Assembly (NCBI GenBank): GCA_016711095.1
Contig: JADJTP010000002.1
Coordinates: 620,001 to 684,000 of the forward strand
Direction: 5' to 3'
Source: Actinomycetales bacterium
GTDB taxonomy: Bacteria; Actinomycetota; Actinomycetes; Actinomycetales; Dermatophilaceae
DNA length: 64,000 nucleotides
Part shown: positions 1 through 8,951 of the stretch, piece after piece
Position numbering within the stretch: position 1 is the first letter of the stretch
Layout of the letters: every line of letters begins with the position of its first letter
The notes under the pieces: generated by a model
The model's database searches: none
Seen by the model: only the letters and a program-made list of their open reading frames with translations
Told to the model about the DNA's origin: nothing
Position numbers and translations under genes: made by a program

Positions 1-362
1 ATGACCTTTTCGAGCTCTTTGAGGCTCTCCGGGGTGAATGGCGTCGCGACGTCGAAGTCGTAGTAGAACCCGTCGCGGATCGGTGGGCCGATCCCGAGCT
101 TGGCATCGGGGTTGACCTGCTGGACCGCTTGGGCGAGCACATGCGCGCACGAATGGCGCAGCACCGCAAGCCCGTCGGGCTCGTCGATGCGGACCGCGTC
201 GACGGCGTCGCCGTCGGCCAGGGGGTGGGCCAAGTCGCGTAGCTCGCCGTTGACCCGGGCGACGACGACCGCCCGATCACCGTCGAACAGGTCGCCCGCA
301 GTGGTCTGCTCTGCGACCGAACGCTCGTTTCCGGCGACGGACACGGTGATGCTGGCAGACAC
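1..362 (-). CDS. thrS: Threonyl-tRNA synthetase, N-terminal part (cut by window edge)
   Basis: Charges tRNA-Thr with threonine in the cytoplasm. The visible 120 codons start at a GTG (362-360) with a GGGAG ribosome site about 8 nt upstream. Residues 1-65 form a TGS domain (opening [15 protein letters not shown]), and the next part has [12 protein letters not shown], the start of the second N-terminal (editing) domain of ThrRS, followed by [14 protein letters not shown]. The frame is open to the window edge, so the catalytic and anticodon domains lie outside. The 144-nt space to the divergent lipoprotein gene holds both promoters. Identity is based on these family-specific motifs. Confidence 0.95.
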   Translation of the reverse strand, partial: MSASITVSVAGNERSVAEQTTAGDLFDGDRAVVVARVNGELRDLAHPLADGDAVDAVRIDEPDGLAVLRHSCAHVLAQAVQQVNPDAKLGIGPPIRDGFYYDFDVATPFTPESLKELEKV

Positions 363-477
363 GGGTGGCTCCCTCGGGCGGTGGCACGGGCAGGCCCCGC
401 GCGGCATACGACAGGTTATCGGCCCGTCATCGGCAGCCGCGCTCCCATTAGACGTGACCACTGCCGCGCGGGTCCAA

Positions 478-497
478 GTAGTACGGATCCGTAGTAC
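478..497. promoter_or_regulatory. Candidate MarR operator
   Basis: A perfect 12-bp palindrome, TACGGATCCGTA (482-493), is embedded in two direct copies of GTAGTAC (478-484 and 491-497). It lies 9 nt before the start codon of the lipoprotein gene whose distal partner is a MarR-family regulator. MarR proteins typically bind such palindromes in their own promoter. Autoregulation is an inference. Confidence 0.5.
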
Positions 498-506
498 ATT
501 TCCGAC

Positions 507-1838
507 ATGTCTCGCCTTGGTGTGCGCACTGTCGGCGCATTCTGCGCGCTCGCCGGCTTCCTCGCCGCCGGCTGCTCGTCGGACCCGTCCGCGACCGTGA
601 CGACCGAAGCGACGGCGACCGTGCCCCAGTCGGCCGCGGTGGCCAAGCGTGACGCGGGGTGGAAGGCGGACCTCGCGCTCATCGTCCCGGGGATGGCGGC
701 GATCCATCCCAACCTGTTCCATGGGGTGCCCGAGACCACACTGCAGGCAGCGGTCGACGAGCTGTCTGGGCGCGTCCCGCTCTCGACCGACGACGAGCTG
801 ATGGTCGGCCTGCTGCGCACCGTCGCGCTCGTCGGTGCCGCCGGCTGCGAGGGCCGCACCGGCGTGTTCGTCTGGGGGGCCGGCACCTATCCCGTCGACA
901 GCATGCCGCTGAGGCTGTGGCTGTTCGGTAACGACCTCGTGATCGTCGACGCGCTCGCGCCGTACGAGTCTCTCCTCGGGGCGCGCGTGGACGCCATCGA
1001 CGGCCATCCGATCGCCGACGTCCTCGCGTCGGTCTCCCCGCTCGTCGCGCGCGACAACGACCAGACGGTTCGGCTCGTGACGCCGCGGCTCGTCCTCATC
1101 CCCCAGGTGCTCCGCGGGCTTGGGCTCGCGGACGACGGCCCAATCACGCTGTCGCTCGGCTCGGGCGCAACCGGAGCCACGGGCAACAAGCGGACCGTCG
1201 ATGTCGAACCGATCCCGATAGCGGCGTACAACGCCTGGGCGGGTCCGTACGGACTGCACCTGCCGGTCGATCCCGACGTGCAGTACCTGGCCCGCATCAA
1301 TGACGCGCTCTGGTGGGTGCTGCGTCCGGATGGCACGCTCGTCGTCCAGTACAACCGAGTCGACCGGCTGCCGGCCGAGCAGCTCGCCAAGCTGCGCGCC
1401 GCGCTTGAGGACCCGGTTGTTCGCCGAGTCGTCCTCGACGTCCGCCACAATTTCGGAGGCGAGCTCTCTGAGCTCGACCGGATGATGAAGCTCCTCACCG
1501 AGCCACCGCGGGCCTGGCCCGACGGGTTCTTCGTGGTGACGGGTCGCAACACGTTCTCCGCCGGCAGCCTGATGGTCGCTCGGTTGCAGGCGCAGACCGA
1601 CGCCGTGTTCGTCGGCGAGCCGATGAGCGGGTGCCCGACCACGTGGGGCAACCCCGAGGAGCTCGCCCAGCCACACTCGGGTCTCGTGATCAACGTGGCG
1701 CATGAGCTGTCCGTGGGCGTCGACGCGGCCGACACACGGCTGAACATCGAGCCCGACATCCCAGCGGTCCTCACCCTCGACAAGTGGTCGGCAGGTATCG
1801 ATCCCGCGCTCGAGGCGATCGTGGCGACCGGCCGATGA
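507..1838 (+). CDS. S41-type peptidase-like lipoprotein
   Basis: Predicted secreted lipoprotein, 443 aa. The N terminus has a signal peptide ending in a lipobox (LAAGC, Cys about residue 23), so the protein should be anchored on the outer face of the membrane. The C-terminal third resembles the tail-specific/C-terminal processing peptidase (S41) core: [11 protein letters not shown], then the nucleophile region NTFSAGS and [10 protein letters not shown] standard PDZ domain is not evident. Its substrate is unknown. The stop codon overlaps the start of the MarR gene (ATGA), so the two are one operon, and a palindromic operator candidate lies just upstream. A role in envelope protein or peptide turnover under MarR control is an inference. 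Confidence 0.75.
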   Translation: MSRLGVRTVGAFCALAGFLAAGCSSDPSATVTTEATATVPQSAAVAKRDAGWKADLALIVPGMAAIHPNLFHGVPETTLQAAVDELSGRVPLSTDDELMVGLLRTVALVGAAGCEGRTGVFVWGAGTYPVDSMPLRLWLFGNDLVIVDALAPYESLLGARVDAIDGHPIADVLASVSPLVARDNDQTVRLVTPRLVLIPQVLRGLGLADDGPITLSLGSGATGATGNKRTVDVEPIPIAAYNAWAGPYGLHLPVDPDVQYLARINDALWWVLRPDGTLVVQYNRVDRLPAEQLAKLRAALEDPVVRRVVLDVRHNFGGELSELDRMMKLLTEPPRAWPDGFFVVTGRNTFSAGSLMVARLQAQTDAVFVGEPMSGCPTTWGNPEELAQPHSGLVINVAHELSVGVDAADTRLNIEPDIPAVLTLDKWSAGIDPALEAIVATGR

Positions 1839-2347
1839 ACGACCGCGCCGCCGACGATCCGCTCGACACGTCGTTGCTTTTCGACGTGTCCGCGCTGAAC
1901 CATGCCGTCGGCCGGATGCTCTCGGACGCCATGAGCGACGGCCCGCTGACGCCGTCGCAGTATGCCCTGTACAGCGCGATCTTCGAGCTCGAAGCGGCGT
2001 CGCCGACGCAGCTCGCCGCTCGCCTCGGCATGCGACTGACGACGTTCATGGACCGGCTGCGCATCGTCGAACGCCGCGGTCACACGCAGCGGGTCGACCA
2101 TCCCGACGACCGTCGCTCCTACCGTCTCACGCTGACCGCGGCCGGTCGGTCCGTGCACCAGGTGGCCAACGGGCAGTTCGAGCTGGCGCACGCTGCGTTC
2201 GTCGCCGCACTGGGCCGCGATCACGCCGCGTCGAAACGCGCACTGCGGTCGCTGCATGCTGCCGCCGACACCGCTCGGCGAGCAGTTCAGGGGCCGTGCG
2301 CTGTGGTGGATGTGGAGGGACTCGAACCCACGGCCTCTCGCGTGTGA
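1835..2347 (+). CDS. MarR family transcriptional regulator
   Basis: Winged-helix DNA-binding repressor of about 170 aa. The segment [19 protein letters not shown], then [24 protein letters not shown] and the wing [18 protein letters not shown], is the MarR signature. The chosen ATG at 1835 overlaps the stop of the lipoprotein gene (ATGA), the usual sign of translational coupling; an in-frame start 51 nt upstream is less likely. The ligand is unknown. The last 13 codons run through the antisense strand of the tRNA-Val gene, an odd convergent overlap, so the natural C terminus may once have been shorter. Confidence 0.88.
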   Translation: MNDRAADDPLDTSLLFDVSALNHAVGRMLSDAMSDGPLTPSQYALYSAIFELEAASPTQLAARLGMRLTTFMDRLRIVERRGHTQRVDHPDDRRSYRLTLTAAGRSVHQVANGQFELAHAAFVAALGRDHAASKRALRSLHAAADTARRAVQGPCAVVDVEGLEPTASRV

Positions 2348-2380
2348 AGCGAACGCTCTAACCAACTGAGCTACACATCC
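2304..2380 (-). tRNA. tRNA-Val (CAC)
   Basis: Cloverleaf read on the minus strand: acceptor GGATGTG/CACATCC, D arm AGCTCAGTTGGTTAGAGC, anticodon loop TTCACAC (anticodon CAC, reading GUG) and T arm GTGGGTTCGAGTCCC. CCA is encoded after discriminator A. The 3' half is overlapped by the end of the marR reading frame. Confidence 0.95.
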
Positions 2381-2466
2381 GGGTGCGTCCGGACCACCGG
2401 CCGCGAGTGGCAAGGATAGCGGGCGGCTGCGGACGGTGCGAATCAGCCGCCAGGGGCAGGCGGGGG

Positions 2467-3315
2467 TCAGGGATCGTGGTGGTCGGCGGCCCGGCGCGTG
2501 AAAAGGTCGGCGGCCTGCCGGGTGAGTGGCCCGATGGGCAGCTCGCGGTCATCGACTCGGTGACAGGGCATGACCGCTCGAGTGGTGCTGGTGATGAAGA
2601 CCTCGTCCGCAGCGTGCAGGACCTCGATCGGCAGGTCCTCTTCGATAATCGTCAGACCGTCGGCGCGGGCCCACTCCAACAACAATTCGCGGGTGACGCC
2701 GGCGAGGGCTCCAGACGACAGCGGCGGCGTGCGGATCACCCCGTCGAGCACGACGAAGACGTTGGAGCCGGTCCCTTCACAGAGTTCACCCCGGGTGTTC
2801 GCGAAGATCGCCTCGTGGGCTCCGGCGCGTTTCGCGGCGGCATACGCGATGACGTTGTCGGCGTAAGAGGTGGTCTTGAGCCCGGCCGTCGCGGCGCGCT
2901 CGTTGCGGGTCCAGGGCACGACGTGCAGGGCACTGGAGGACGGGTATGCCGCCATCGGCCCGGCGGCGACGACATACGTGGCGTTCGCCTGCGGGTCGCG
3001 GTCGGAGCCGAGCGGGCCGGGGCCGCCGGTGACGAAGTAGCGCACTCGGCCGAAGTCGATCGGGGCGGCGTCGGCCAGGACGGCCGCGATGCCCTCGTCC
3101 ATCCGGTCCCGGTCGAGATCCGGCAGGCCGAGCCCGGACAGCGACCGCTGCATGCGCGCATGGTGTCGGCTGAGGGCAAAGACGCGGCCGCCGACAATCT
3201 CGGCGGTCTCGAAGGCCCCGTCGCCGACGACGACCCCGTGGTCGACCGGCGAGAGCGCGAACGCCTCGGCGGCATACAGCCGGCCGTTGACCCAGACCCG
3301 GGGGTGTTCCGTCAT
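2467..3315 (-). CDS. Class IV aminotransferase / aminodeoxychorismate lyase-like
   Basis: PLP enzyme of fold type IV, 282 aa, the usual length. The N terminus has VWVNGRLY and DHGVVVGDGAFETAEI, as in PabC and branched-chain aminotransferases. The PLP lysine is in GLKTTSYADNV, and CEGTGSNVFVV plus LAGVTRELLLEWA complete the family pattern. In actinobacteria these single genes are usually annotated as aminodeoxychorismate lyase (4-aminobenzoate for folate), but D-amino acid and branched-chain aminotransferases share the motifs. Start ATG at 3315. It stands alone, convergent with the tRNA-Val/marR unit. Confidence 0.85.
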   Translation of the reverse strand: MTEHPRVWVNGRLYAAEAFALSPVDHGVVVGDGAFETAEIVGGRVFALSRHHARMQRSLSGLGLPDLDRDRMDEGIAAVLADAAPIDFGRVRYFVTGGPGPLGSDRDPQANATYVVAAGPMAAYPSSSALHVVPWTRNERAATAGLKTTSYADNVIAYAAAKRAGAHEAIFANTRGELCEGTGSNVFVVLDGVIRTPPLSSGALAGVTRELLLEWARADGLTIIEEDLPIEVLHAADEVFITSTTRAVMPCHRVDDRELPIGPLTRQAADLFTRRAADHHDP

Positions 3316-3462
3316 GGGGCCAGCCTGTCAGAGTCATCTCCGCGAAGCCCGGACGGCGCGAGCCCCCGCGTGGGACTCTGGCGGGATCACCGAGTCTCGA
3401 TTCCCGATAGTCGTGATCGGCGAAAGCCCCGACTCTCCCCGAACGCGTTGGAGGACCTCGTG

Positions 3463-4194
3463 ATGCTCGACTTCCTGCCCCGCCTGACCTGCGCGAGCCC
3501 GCAGGGCGCCATCGGCCGGCTGTCCCTCAACCAGCTCAAGCCGACCCAGAACGCCGTGGGCATGGACGAGGTGAAGGCCAAAGCCGACAAGATCGCCGCG
3601 ATGGACGACAAGAAGCTGGGCGACTATCTGCTGCAGCGGGTCATCCCGGTGGTGATCGGCAACCCTCCCAAGGGGTCGGCCGACGACGCGGCGTGCTTCT
3701 ATCTCGTGGACCACCACCACCTCGCGGCGGCTCTCTGGCGGGCGCGGAGTGACCCCAAGTTCCAGGTCTTCGCGGAGGTCCGATGCAACTGGCTGCCACT
3801 GACCGGCACCCGCTTCTGGAAGGCCATGGTGCGCAACGCCTGGCTCTATCCTTTCGACGGACTGGGCGCAGGCCCGCTCGCCGCGGCGCAGCTCACGCCG
3901 ACGATCATGGACCTGGAGAACGACCTCTACCGCAGCCTCGCCTGGGTGGTGCGAGAGAACTACGGCTACGCCAAGGACCCCCAGAATCCGACGTTCGCCG
4001 AGTTCAGGTGGGCGGCGTTCCTGCGTGCCCGGGTGCTTTTCGACGCCCAGCTGACCTGCGAGAAGGACAGCATGAAGCTGACGCTCGCGGACATCAAGGA
4101 CGCCGACCCGGAGGACTACGCCGCCAAGATCGCCTATGCGCGCTATCTGGCGTCGTCGCCGCAGGCCGCCGGCCTGCCCGGCTTTCTTGGATAG
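3463..4194 (+). CDS. ParB-like (ParBc_2) protein
   Basis: About 243 aa. The sequence VDHHHLAAALW near residue 90 and the N-terminal RLSLNQLKPTQNAVGMDEV match the ParB-like superfamily group Pfam calls ParBc_2, which is distinct from chromosome-partition ParB and has no HTH. Family function is poorly defined; a nuclease or nucleotide-binding role is possible. GGAGG at 3451-3455 sits ahead of both GTG 3460 and ATG 3463, so either start can be used. No partner gene is close. Confidence 0.7.
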   Translation: MLDFLPRLTCASPQGAIGRLSLNQLKPTQNAVGMDEVKAKADKIAAMDDKKLGDYLLQRVIPVVIGNPPKGSADDAACFYLVDHHHLAAALWRARSDPKFQVFAEVRCNWLPLTGTRFWKAMVRNAWLYPFDGLGAGPLAAAQLTPTIMDLENDLYRSLAWVVRENYGYAKDPQNPTFAEFRWAAFLRARVLFDAQLTCEKDSMKLTLADIKDADPEDYAAKIAYARYLASSPQAAGLPGFLG

Positions 4195-4420
4195 TCAGGC
4201 AGGCCGAACCCGCTGACCGGGCAAGCCTCGTGCACCTTGCCGCCCGCGTCGAAGGGGTTCACGGCCGAGGATCGCGGTTTCGCGGCCCTCCTGGATGGCA
4301 CCGACTCGATGTCGCGGGCACTGGGGTGAGCCTTGTGGACGTGGACACGCGAGGGGACCAGGGGTGACACTGGCACCGAGGCGGACCTTCGATTGTGCAG
4401 CAGCCGCGGCAGGACGGAGA

Positions 4421-4960
4421 ATGATGAGTTTCAACACGACGAACGGGACCCGGGGTGGACGCCAGCCCCAGGGGGCGTTCCTGAAGTGGACCAACACGCT
4501 CATGTCGCGGCGGATCGCTCGAAAGGGCAAGGCTCCAGGCATGCGATTCGACGCCCTAGTGCTCGTCACCCTCGGCGCGAAGACCGGCGAAGAGCGAAGG
4601 ATCCCACTGGCCTGCTTCCCCGGAGAGGACGGCAGCTGGTTGGTCGTCGCCGCCGCGGCCGGCGCGCCTAGGAACCCCGCCTGGTACTACAACCTCGCCG
4701 CTCACCCCGACCGGGTGTCCATCGAGGTCCCGGGCGGCTCTGTGGCCGTGACCGCCGAACAGTTGCATGGTGCCGAGCGTGAGAAGGCATGGAGCCAGAT
4801 CGTCGCGGCCTCAGCGCAGTTTGCCAAGTACCAGGAGAAGACCGACCGCCAGCTACCCGTCATCCGGCTTTCGAGGATTTCCGGGGGTAGTTCAGCGACC
4901 CCGACTCGGAGGGACGGTTGCGCTCGTCGGACGGCGCTCAGGCGCCCCACTCGATCTTGA
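4421..4960 (+). CDS. F420-dependent nitroreductase-family (Ddn-like) protein
   Basis: Deazaflavin-dependent oxidoreductase fold, 179 aa. GMRFDALVLVTLGAKTGEERRIPL, SWLVVAAAAGAPRNPAWYYNL and HPDRVSIEV reproduce the Ddn family pattern (TxGrkSGk-like loop, then NPxWyxNL). Members reduce nitroaromatics, quinones or enones with F420H2. GGAG precedes ATG 4421. The family normally ends near PVIRLSR, but this frame runs 27 residues further with low-complexity sequence and overlaps the 3' end of the convergent gene by 23 nt, which suggests loss of the native stop. Confidence 0.8.
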   Translation: MMSFNTTNGTRGGRQPQGAFLKWTNTLMSRRIARKGKAPGMRFDALVLVTLGAKTGEERRIPLACFPGEDGSWLVVAAAAGAPRNPAWYYNLAAHPDRVSIEVPGGSVAVTAEQLHGAEREKAWSQIVAASAQFAKYQEKTDRQLPVIRLSRISGGSSATPTRRDGCARRTALRRPTRS

Positions 4961-7085
4961 CGATGCCGGGGTCTGAACTGTTGTAGGCGACGGTGTGCTG
5001 CAGTTTCTCCGACTTCCATATCCCCAGGGCGTACCTGTCTCCGGTGCGATCGGTGAAGTACAGATTCAGCCAGCCGGAGAAGGCGCCCTTCGGACCCTGC
5101 GCGACGACGGTGATGACGTAGTCGTAGAAGCCCGACTGCTTGGTGAGCTTCACGCTGAACAACTTCGCCCCGCTGTTGCCGACGACACACGAGCTGAGGT
5201 CGGTGTTGCCGTTCATCGACACCGAGCCTCCTGGCTGGAGGCATCCGATCTCGGACGTGCTCGCGCCCGTCGTCTTCCCGGCGTCGATGGTGCTGAAGGG
5301 CGCCGTCCCGCCGGGGGGCACCCAGCTGGAGGACTGGTCCACGGACACCACACCCATCGTGGGCATGAGGTATGAGCCAGCACCGAAGGCCCACGTCTCG
5401 GTGGAGTTGAACACTTGGTCGGACCTGCACAGGTTCCACAGCTCCCCATTGACGGCGTGCCAGTCCGCCAACGAGACCATGGTGCCGTTGCTCTGCACGT
5501 GGGTCGGGAAGTAGGCCGTGACCCCTTCCAGAGTGATGTCGGTGCCGCCGCGGGCGAGGATGTCGGCGATCGACTGCTGGGATAGCTGCGCCGCCGTGCT
5601 GGCGAGCCCGGCGCCGGTTCCACCGTTGAGCATGGTGTCGTCACCCCACACCACGAAGGCCGGGTCCTGCGTCGAACCGGCCGTCACGGACCGGCCGTTG
5701 AGGACATCGTGGAGCTGGTTGGTGACGATTTGGACCAGCGGGCTGTCCAGCATTGCCAGGTATGCCTGGTACGCCTGGTCAACGCCGAGCCCGACCGCCG
5801 CGACGACGCCTGAGTTGGCCCTGCGCTGGTCGATGGTCGGCAGCTCCTCCGTGGTCTGTGGGTCGGTGCCGATGCCGGTGTATGCCGGGTTGTAGAGGTT
5901 CCAGTTCGTCACCCCGGGCTGGTTGGCCGGCGTAAGAGTCTTGAAGACGTCCCAGTTGTAAACAGGCATCCGGGTCTGCGCGACCCACTCGATGAACCAC
6001 TGCATGACCAGGGTCTTGTTGACCAGGTGCCCCGCGGCGAAGGAGTCCTGGAGGAAGTGATCGGCGTAGCCGTGGGCGACCCAGGCCTTCCGGGTCAGCT
6101 CGGGATCCTTGGTGCGGTAGGCCTCAAGCGCGGTCGCTGCGGCGACGGCATACGAGGCCCGCCAACGCGACCACGTGTACGGGGCGAAGTGGCACGCGTT
6201 GCGAGCCAACGAGCCCTTGTAGTGGTCCCTGCCGCCCGGGCCGAGACCTCCGGTGAGGGCATCCAGCTGCGCCGTCTCGAGGATGGCGGCGACCGAACCC
6301 GGGCAGAACGACATGAGCCACGAGGGGAAGTCGGGCTGGCCTGCCGGGTGCGTGCGCAGCGCGTTGAGCTTCTCCCAACCCTGGTGGCGCACCATCTGCA
6401 GAATGGGCAGCAAGATGTCCTGGGAAAGGGTGTCGATCTCCTCGGGGCTGGTGAGGAAGTCGGCCATCGTGTTCAGTTCGCCATAGGTGACGGGCAGCTG
6501 GCTGCCGGTAAGGGTCACCAACCGGACGGGGAACCCGGCCAGGTCCGAGACCCGCGCCGGGTTCAAGCTCGTCGGGTTCGACCCGAGGTAGTCCAGGAGC
6601 GTGCACGCGCTCGCCAGCCCTGCGTCCCGGGCTGCCTGGGTTCCCTGGCCAGCAACGAGGGCGGTGAGCAGGTTGGTGGGGGTGTCGCCTAGCAGTCGGT
6701 GCTCGAATGAGTCGTGACCCTGCAGACGCGGTGTCAGCTGCCCGAGGTCTCGACGCCGCGGCGGCAGCGCTCGACCGAGCGCCACGAGGCGGCCCAGGTG
6801 GTGGGCCTCCGCCTCCAAAGCCGCCGGCGAGTCGCCGGAACGGACCCATCGGGCGCCCTCGGTCTGCTGCAGCGTGTGCACCAGTTCGTGCGCGACCACA
6901 CCGCGCCGGGTCGACGGGGTGCAGGATCGCAAGACCGGCTCGTCGAGCAGAATCGTCGAGCCGTAGGCCGCGGCCACGAGTCCAGCTCGGCGCAGCCGGG
7001 TCGCGACCGCTGCCCCGGCGGCCCACTGCACCTTTGACAGGTCGACCCCCAGTCGGCGGACGAAGTCCGCAGCGTCGGTCGCCAT
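4938..7085 (-). CDS. DUF4157 (eCIS core) protein with phospholipase-like core
   Basis: 715 aa. Residues about 35-80 form a DUF4157 domain with the zinc-protease-like motif VVAHELVHTLQQ (HExxH variant HELVH), the hallmark of extracellular contractile injection system cargo and related toxins. Around residue 340 HGYADHFLQDSFAAGH resembles the metal-binding helix of zinc phospholipase C/P1 nuclease-type enzymes. The last 90 residues are a separate domain ending HTVAYNS-x-DPGIVKIEW, reminiscent of beta-sandwich domains such as PUD1_2. The next gene upstream encodes a free copy of this domain; its stop is one base from this start. No injection-system structural genes are in the window. Effector or toxin activity is inferred. 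Confidence 0.72.
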   Translation of the reverse strand: MATDAADFVRRLGVDLSKVQWAAGAAVATRLRRAGLVAAAYGSTILLDEPVLRSCTPSTRRGVVAHELVHTLQQTEGARWVRSGDSPAALEAEAHHLGRLVALGRALPPRRRDLGQLTPRLQGHDSFEHRLLGDTPTNLLTALVAGQGTQAARDAGLASACTLLDYLGSNPTSLNPARVSDLAGFPVRLVTLTGSQLPVTYGELNTMADFLTSPEEIDTLSQDILLPILQMVRHQGWEKLNALRTHPAGQPDFPSWLMSFCPGSVAAILETAQLDALTGGLGPGGRDHYKGSLARNACHFAPYTWSRWRASYAVAAATALEAYRTKDPELTRKAWVAHGYADHFLQDSFAAGHLVNKTLVMQWFIEWVAQTRMPVYNWDVFKTLTPANQPGVTNWNLYNPAYTGIGTDPQTTEELPTIDQRRANSGVVAAVGLGVDQAYQAYLAMLDSPLVQIVTNQLHDVLNGRSVTAGSTQDPAFVVWGDDTMLNGGTGAGLASTAAQLSQQSIADILARGGTDITLEGVTAYFPTHVQSNGTMVSLADWHAVNGELWNLCRSDQVFNSTETWAFGAGSYLMPTMGVVSVDQSSSWVPPGGTAPFSTIDAGKTTGASTSEIGCLQPGGSVSMNGNTDLSSCVVGNSGAKLFSVKLTKQSGFYDYVITVVAQGPKGAFSGWLNLYFTDRTGDRYALGIWKSEKLQHTVAYNSSDPGIVKIEWGA

Positions 7086-7086
7086 G

Positions 7087-7464
7087 TCAGCTGTCCCACT
7101 CGATCTTGACGATGGCGGGATCTTCGCTGTTGTAAGCAACGGTGTGCTGCAGCTTCTCCGACTTCCAGACCCCCAAGGCGTACCGGTCACCGGTTCGATC
7201 CGTGAAGTAGAGGTTCAACCAGCCCGAGAACGCACCGTGCGGACCCTCTGCGACGACGGTAATGACGTAGTTGTAGAGAATCGGCGACTGCTGGTCGAGG
7301 TTGATCGTGAAGACCCGGGCGTTGCTATTGCCGACGATGCACGAGCTGAGGTCGATGCTTCCATTGATCTGGACCTGGTCGCCCGGGTTGAGCGCGCCGC
7401 CGACGGGGACGGCCTCGCCCTTCTTCTGCCCACAGGAATTGTTGGTGAATGGCACGTCACCCAT
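7087..7464 (-). CDS. Free-standing paralog of the DUF4157 protein C-terminal domain
   Basis: 125 aa starting at ATG 7464. From about residue 37 to the end it closely matches the last 90 residues of the following protein: shared blocks include DLSSCIVGNS, YNYVITVVAEGP, GAFSGWLNLYFTDRTGDRYA and LGVWKSEKLQHTVAYNS, both ending in IVKIEW plus two residues. No signal peptide. The fold is probably a beta-sandwich. It could be a binding subunit, a decoy, or an immunity-like partner for the neighbouring protein; none of these is shown by sequence. The two genes are nearly fused (1 nt apart), so they are co-translated. Confidence 0.75.
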   Translation of the reverse strand: MGDVPFTNNSCGQKKGEAVPVGGALNPGDQVQINGSIDLSSCIVGNSNARVFTINLDQQSPILYNYVITVVAEGPHGAFSGWLNLYFTDRTGDRYALGVWKSEKLQHTVAYNSEDPAIVKIEWDS

Positions 7465-7725
7465 GACTCGCTCGATTCTCTTTCGCGGGGGCGCTACATG
7501 ATCGGGGGAAGTTTTTCCCGCCGGGGGTCCACGACAAACAACGTATCGATATACCGCGCGAAGGGACGCCCGTTCAGGAAAACCGGCAGCGTCGATTGAC
7601 GTGCCGATCATCCCGTTTGAAGCGAGGTGCCGGGCAGAACTGGCCCCTACCGCGCTCCGTCCGTTCATCCGGCATACGGCAGGTTGAGCGGGAGGGCCGC
7701 CAAGCCCCGAGGGCACTGCCGGTCG

Positions 7726-8478
7726 CTATCCGAAGACCTGGGTAAGCCCGAGCCGCAGGGCTGAGGCGTCGGTGTCGACGGCGACGAGGTCGGCCTCGGA
7801 CGCCACGGCGAGAAGGTCAGGTCTGCCAGCCATGAACCCTGCGATTTTGCCCGCCGCGCGGGCGAGGCCGATGACCGTCCGGAGGGCCTGGATGGTTTGG
7901 GGCGAGTCCGGCGCGGGGTAGCCCGCCGAGATCGAGAGGTCATAGGGGCCGACGAAGACGCCGTCGATTCCGGGGACGGCGAGGATGTCGGCGGCGTTTT
8001 CGAGGCCCGTGGCGGTTTCCACCATCGGCAGCACAAGCTGCTGAGCCGGAGCGTGGCTCACACCGAGTGTGGATCGGCAACCCCCGGTGCTGCGAGCTCC
8101 GTGCGGTGGGGTGAGGCAGGCCGAGACGAGGGCTCGGGCCTGGTCCGCGGATTCCACCATGGGGATGATGACGCCGCTGACTCCTGTGTCCAGAACACGG
8201 CCGAGGGTGGCGGGGTCGTGCGAGAGTGTGCGGGCCAGCAGTGGGATGCCGGCGGATTCCGCGACGCGCAACAGTCCGGGCAGGGCGTGTAGTTCGAGGT
8301 TGCCGTGTTGGAGGTCGACCCCGAACCAGTCGGGGCCGCAGTCGATGGCGACTTCCAGACCGTAGGGGCAGAGGTAGCTGAGCCACAGGCCGCGCCGGAG
8401 CCCCTCCCCGTCGCCGGCGGCAGCGGCCTGCAGCCTCGTTCGTAGGTCTGGGGTCACGGTGGCGCCTGGTTCAACCAT
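7726..8478 (-). CDS. HpcH/HpaI family aldolase
   Basis: Class II (metal) aldolase of the HpcH/HpaI-citrate lyase group, 250 aa, TIM-barrel. Seen: DWFGVDLQHGN, GVSGVIIPMVESADQARALV, LPMVETATGLENAADI and GIDGVFVGPYDLSISAGYP, which carry the metal-binding Glu/Asp and the family PYDLS motif. Such enzymes cleave 4-hydroxy-2-oxo acids or 2-keto-3-deoxy sugar acids to pyruvate and an aldehyde. It follows a RidA gene on the same strand with an 86-nt gap, so both are probably one unit. The substrate cannot be read from sequence. Confidence 0.88.
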   Translation of the reverse strand: MVEPGATVTPDLRTRLQAAAAGDGEGLRRGLWLSYLCPYGLEVAIDCGPDWFGVDLQHGNLELHALPGLLRVAESAGIPLLARTLSHDPATLGRVLDTGVSGVIIPMVESADQARALVSACLTPPHGARSTGGCRSTLGVSHAPAQQLVLPMVETATGLENAADILAVPGIDGVFVGPYDLSISAGYPAPDSPQTIQALRTVIGLARAAGKIAGFMAGRPDLLAVASEADLVAVDTDASALRLGLTQVFG

Positions 8479-8564
8479 GTCCGGCTAATCCTTCCGCGGT
8501 GGTGTCGGGTGTTGGCGTCGCGGCAAGCTGCCACGTCTGCTGGCGTCTCTGAACGCTGCGTGAG

Positions 8565-8951
8565 TCAGTGGGGTATGGCGGCGACCAGTTCGATCTCGAC
8601 GACGATCCCTAGGGGTAGTCCGGCGACCCCGATCGTGGTGCGAGCAGGGTAGGGCTCGGTGAAGTGCTCGGCGTAGATGACGTTCACGGCCTGGAAATCG
8701 TCGAGATTCGTGAGGTAGACGTTCGCCTTGAGCACGTCGTCGAATGTCGCCCCAGCCGAACTGAGAACCGCGCCGAGGTTGGCGAACACCTGCCTGGTCT
8801 GCGCGTCGATGCCACCTTCGACAACGGTCCCGGTCTCTGGGTGGAACGGCGCCTGCCCGGAGAGGAAGAGCAGGTCCCCGTGCCGGACCGCGTGCGAGTA
8901 GGGGCCGACAACGGCGGGTGCGGGCGGTGCGTCGACAGCGGTTCGGGTCAC
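8565..8951 (-). CDS. RidA family enamine/imine deaminase
   Basis: 128 aa trimeric RidA/YjgF/UK114 fold. GPYSHAVRHGDLLFLSGQ, then NVYLTNLDDFQAVN and the substrate-binding Arg in YPARTTIGV with GIVVEIELVA, match the family. RidA proteins hydrolyse reactive 2-aminoacrylate and related imines formed by PLP enzymes. Start is GTG 8951. It is divergent from an Lrp-type regulator across 103 nt, so Lrp control of the ridA-aldolase unit is plausible. Confidence 0.92.
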   Translation of the reverse strand: MTRTAVDAPPAPAVVGPYSHAVRHGDLLFLSGQAPFHPETGTVVEGGIDAQTRQVFANLGAVLSSAGATFDDVLKANVYLTNLDDFQAVNVIYAEHFTEPYPARTTIGVAGLPLGIVVEIELVAAIPH

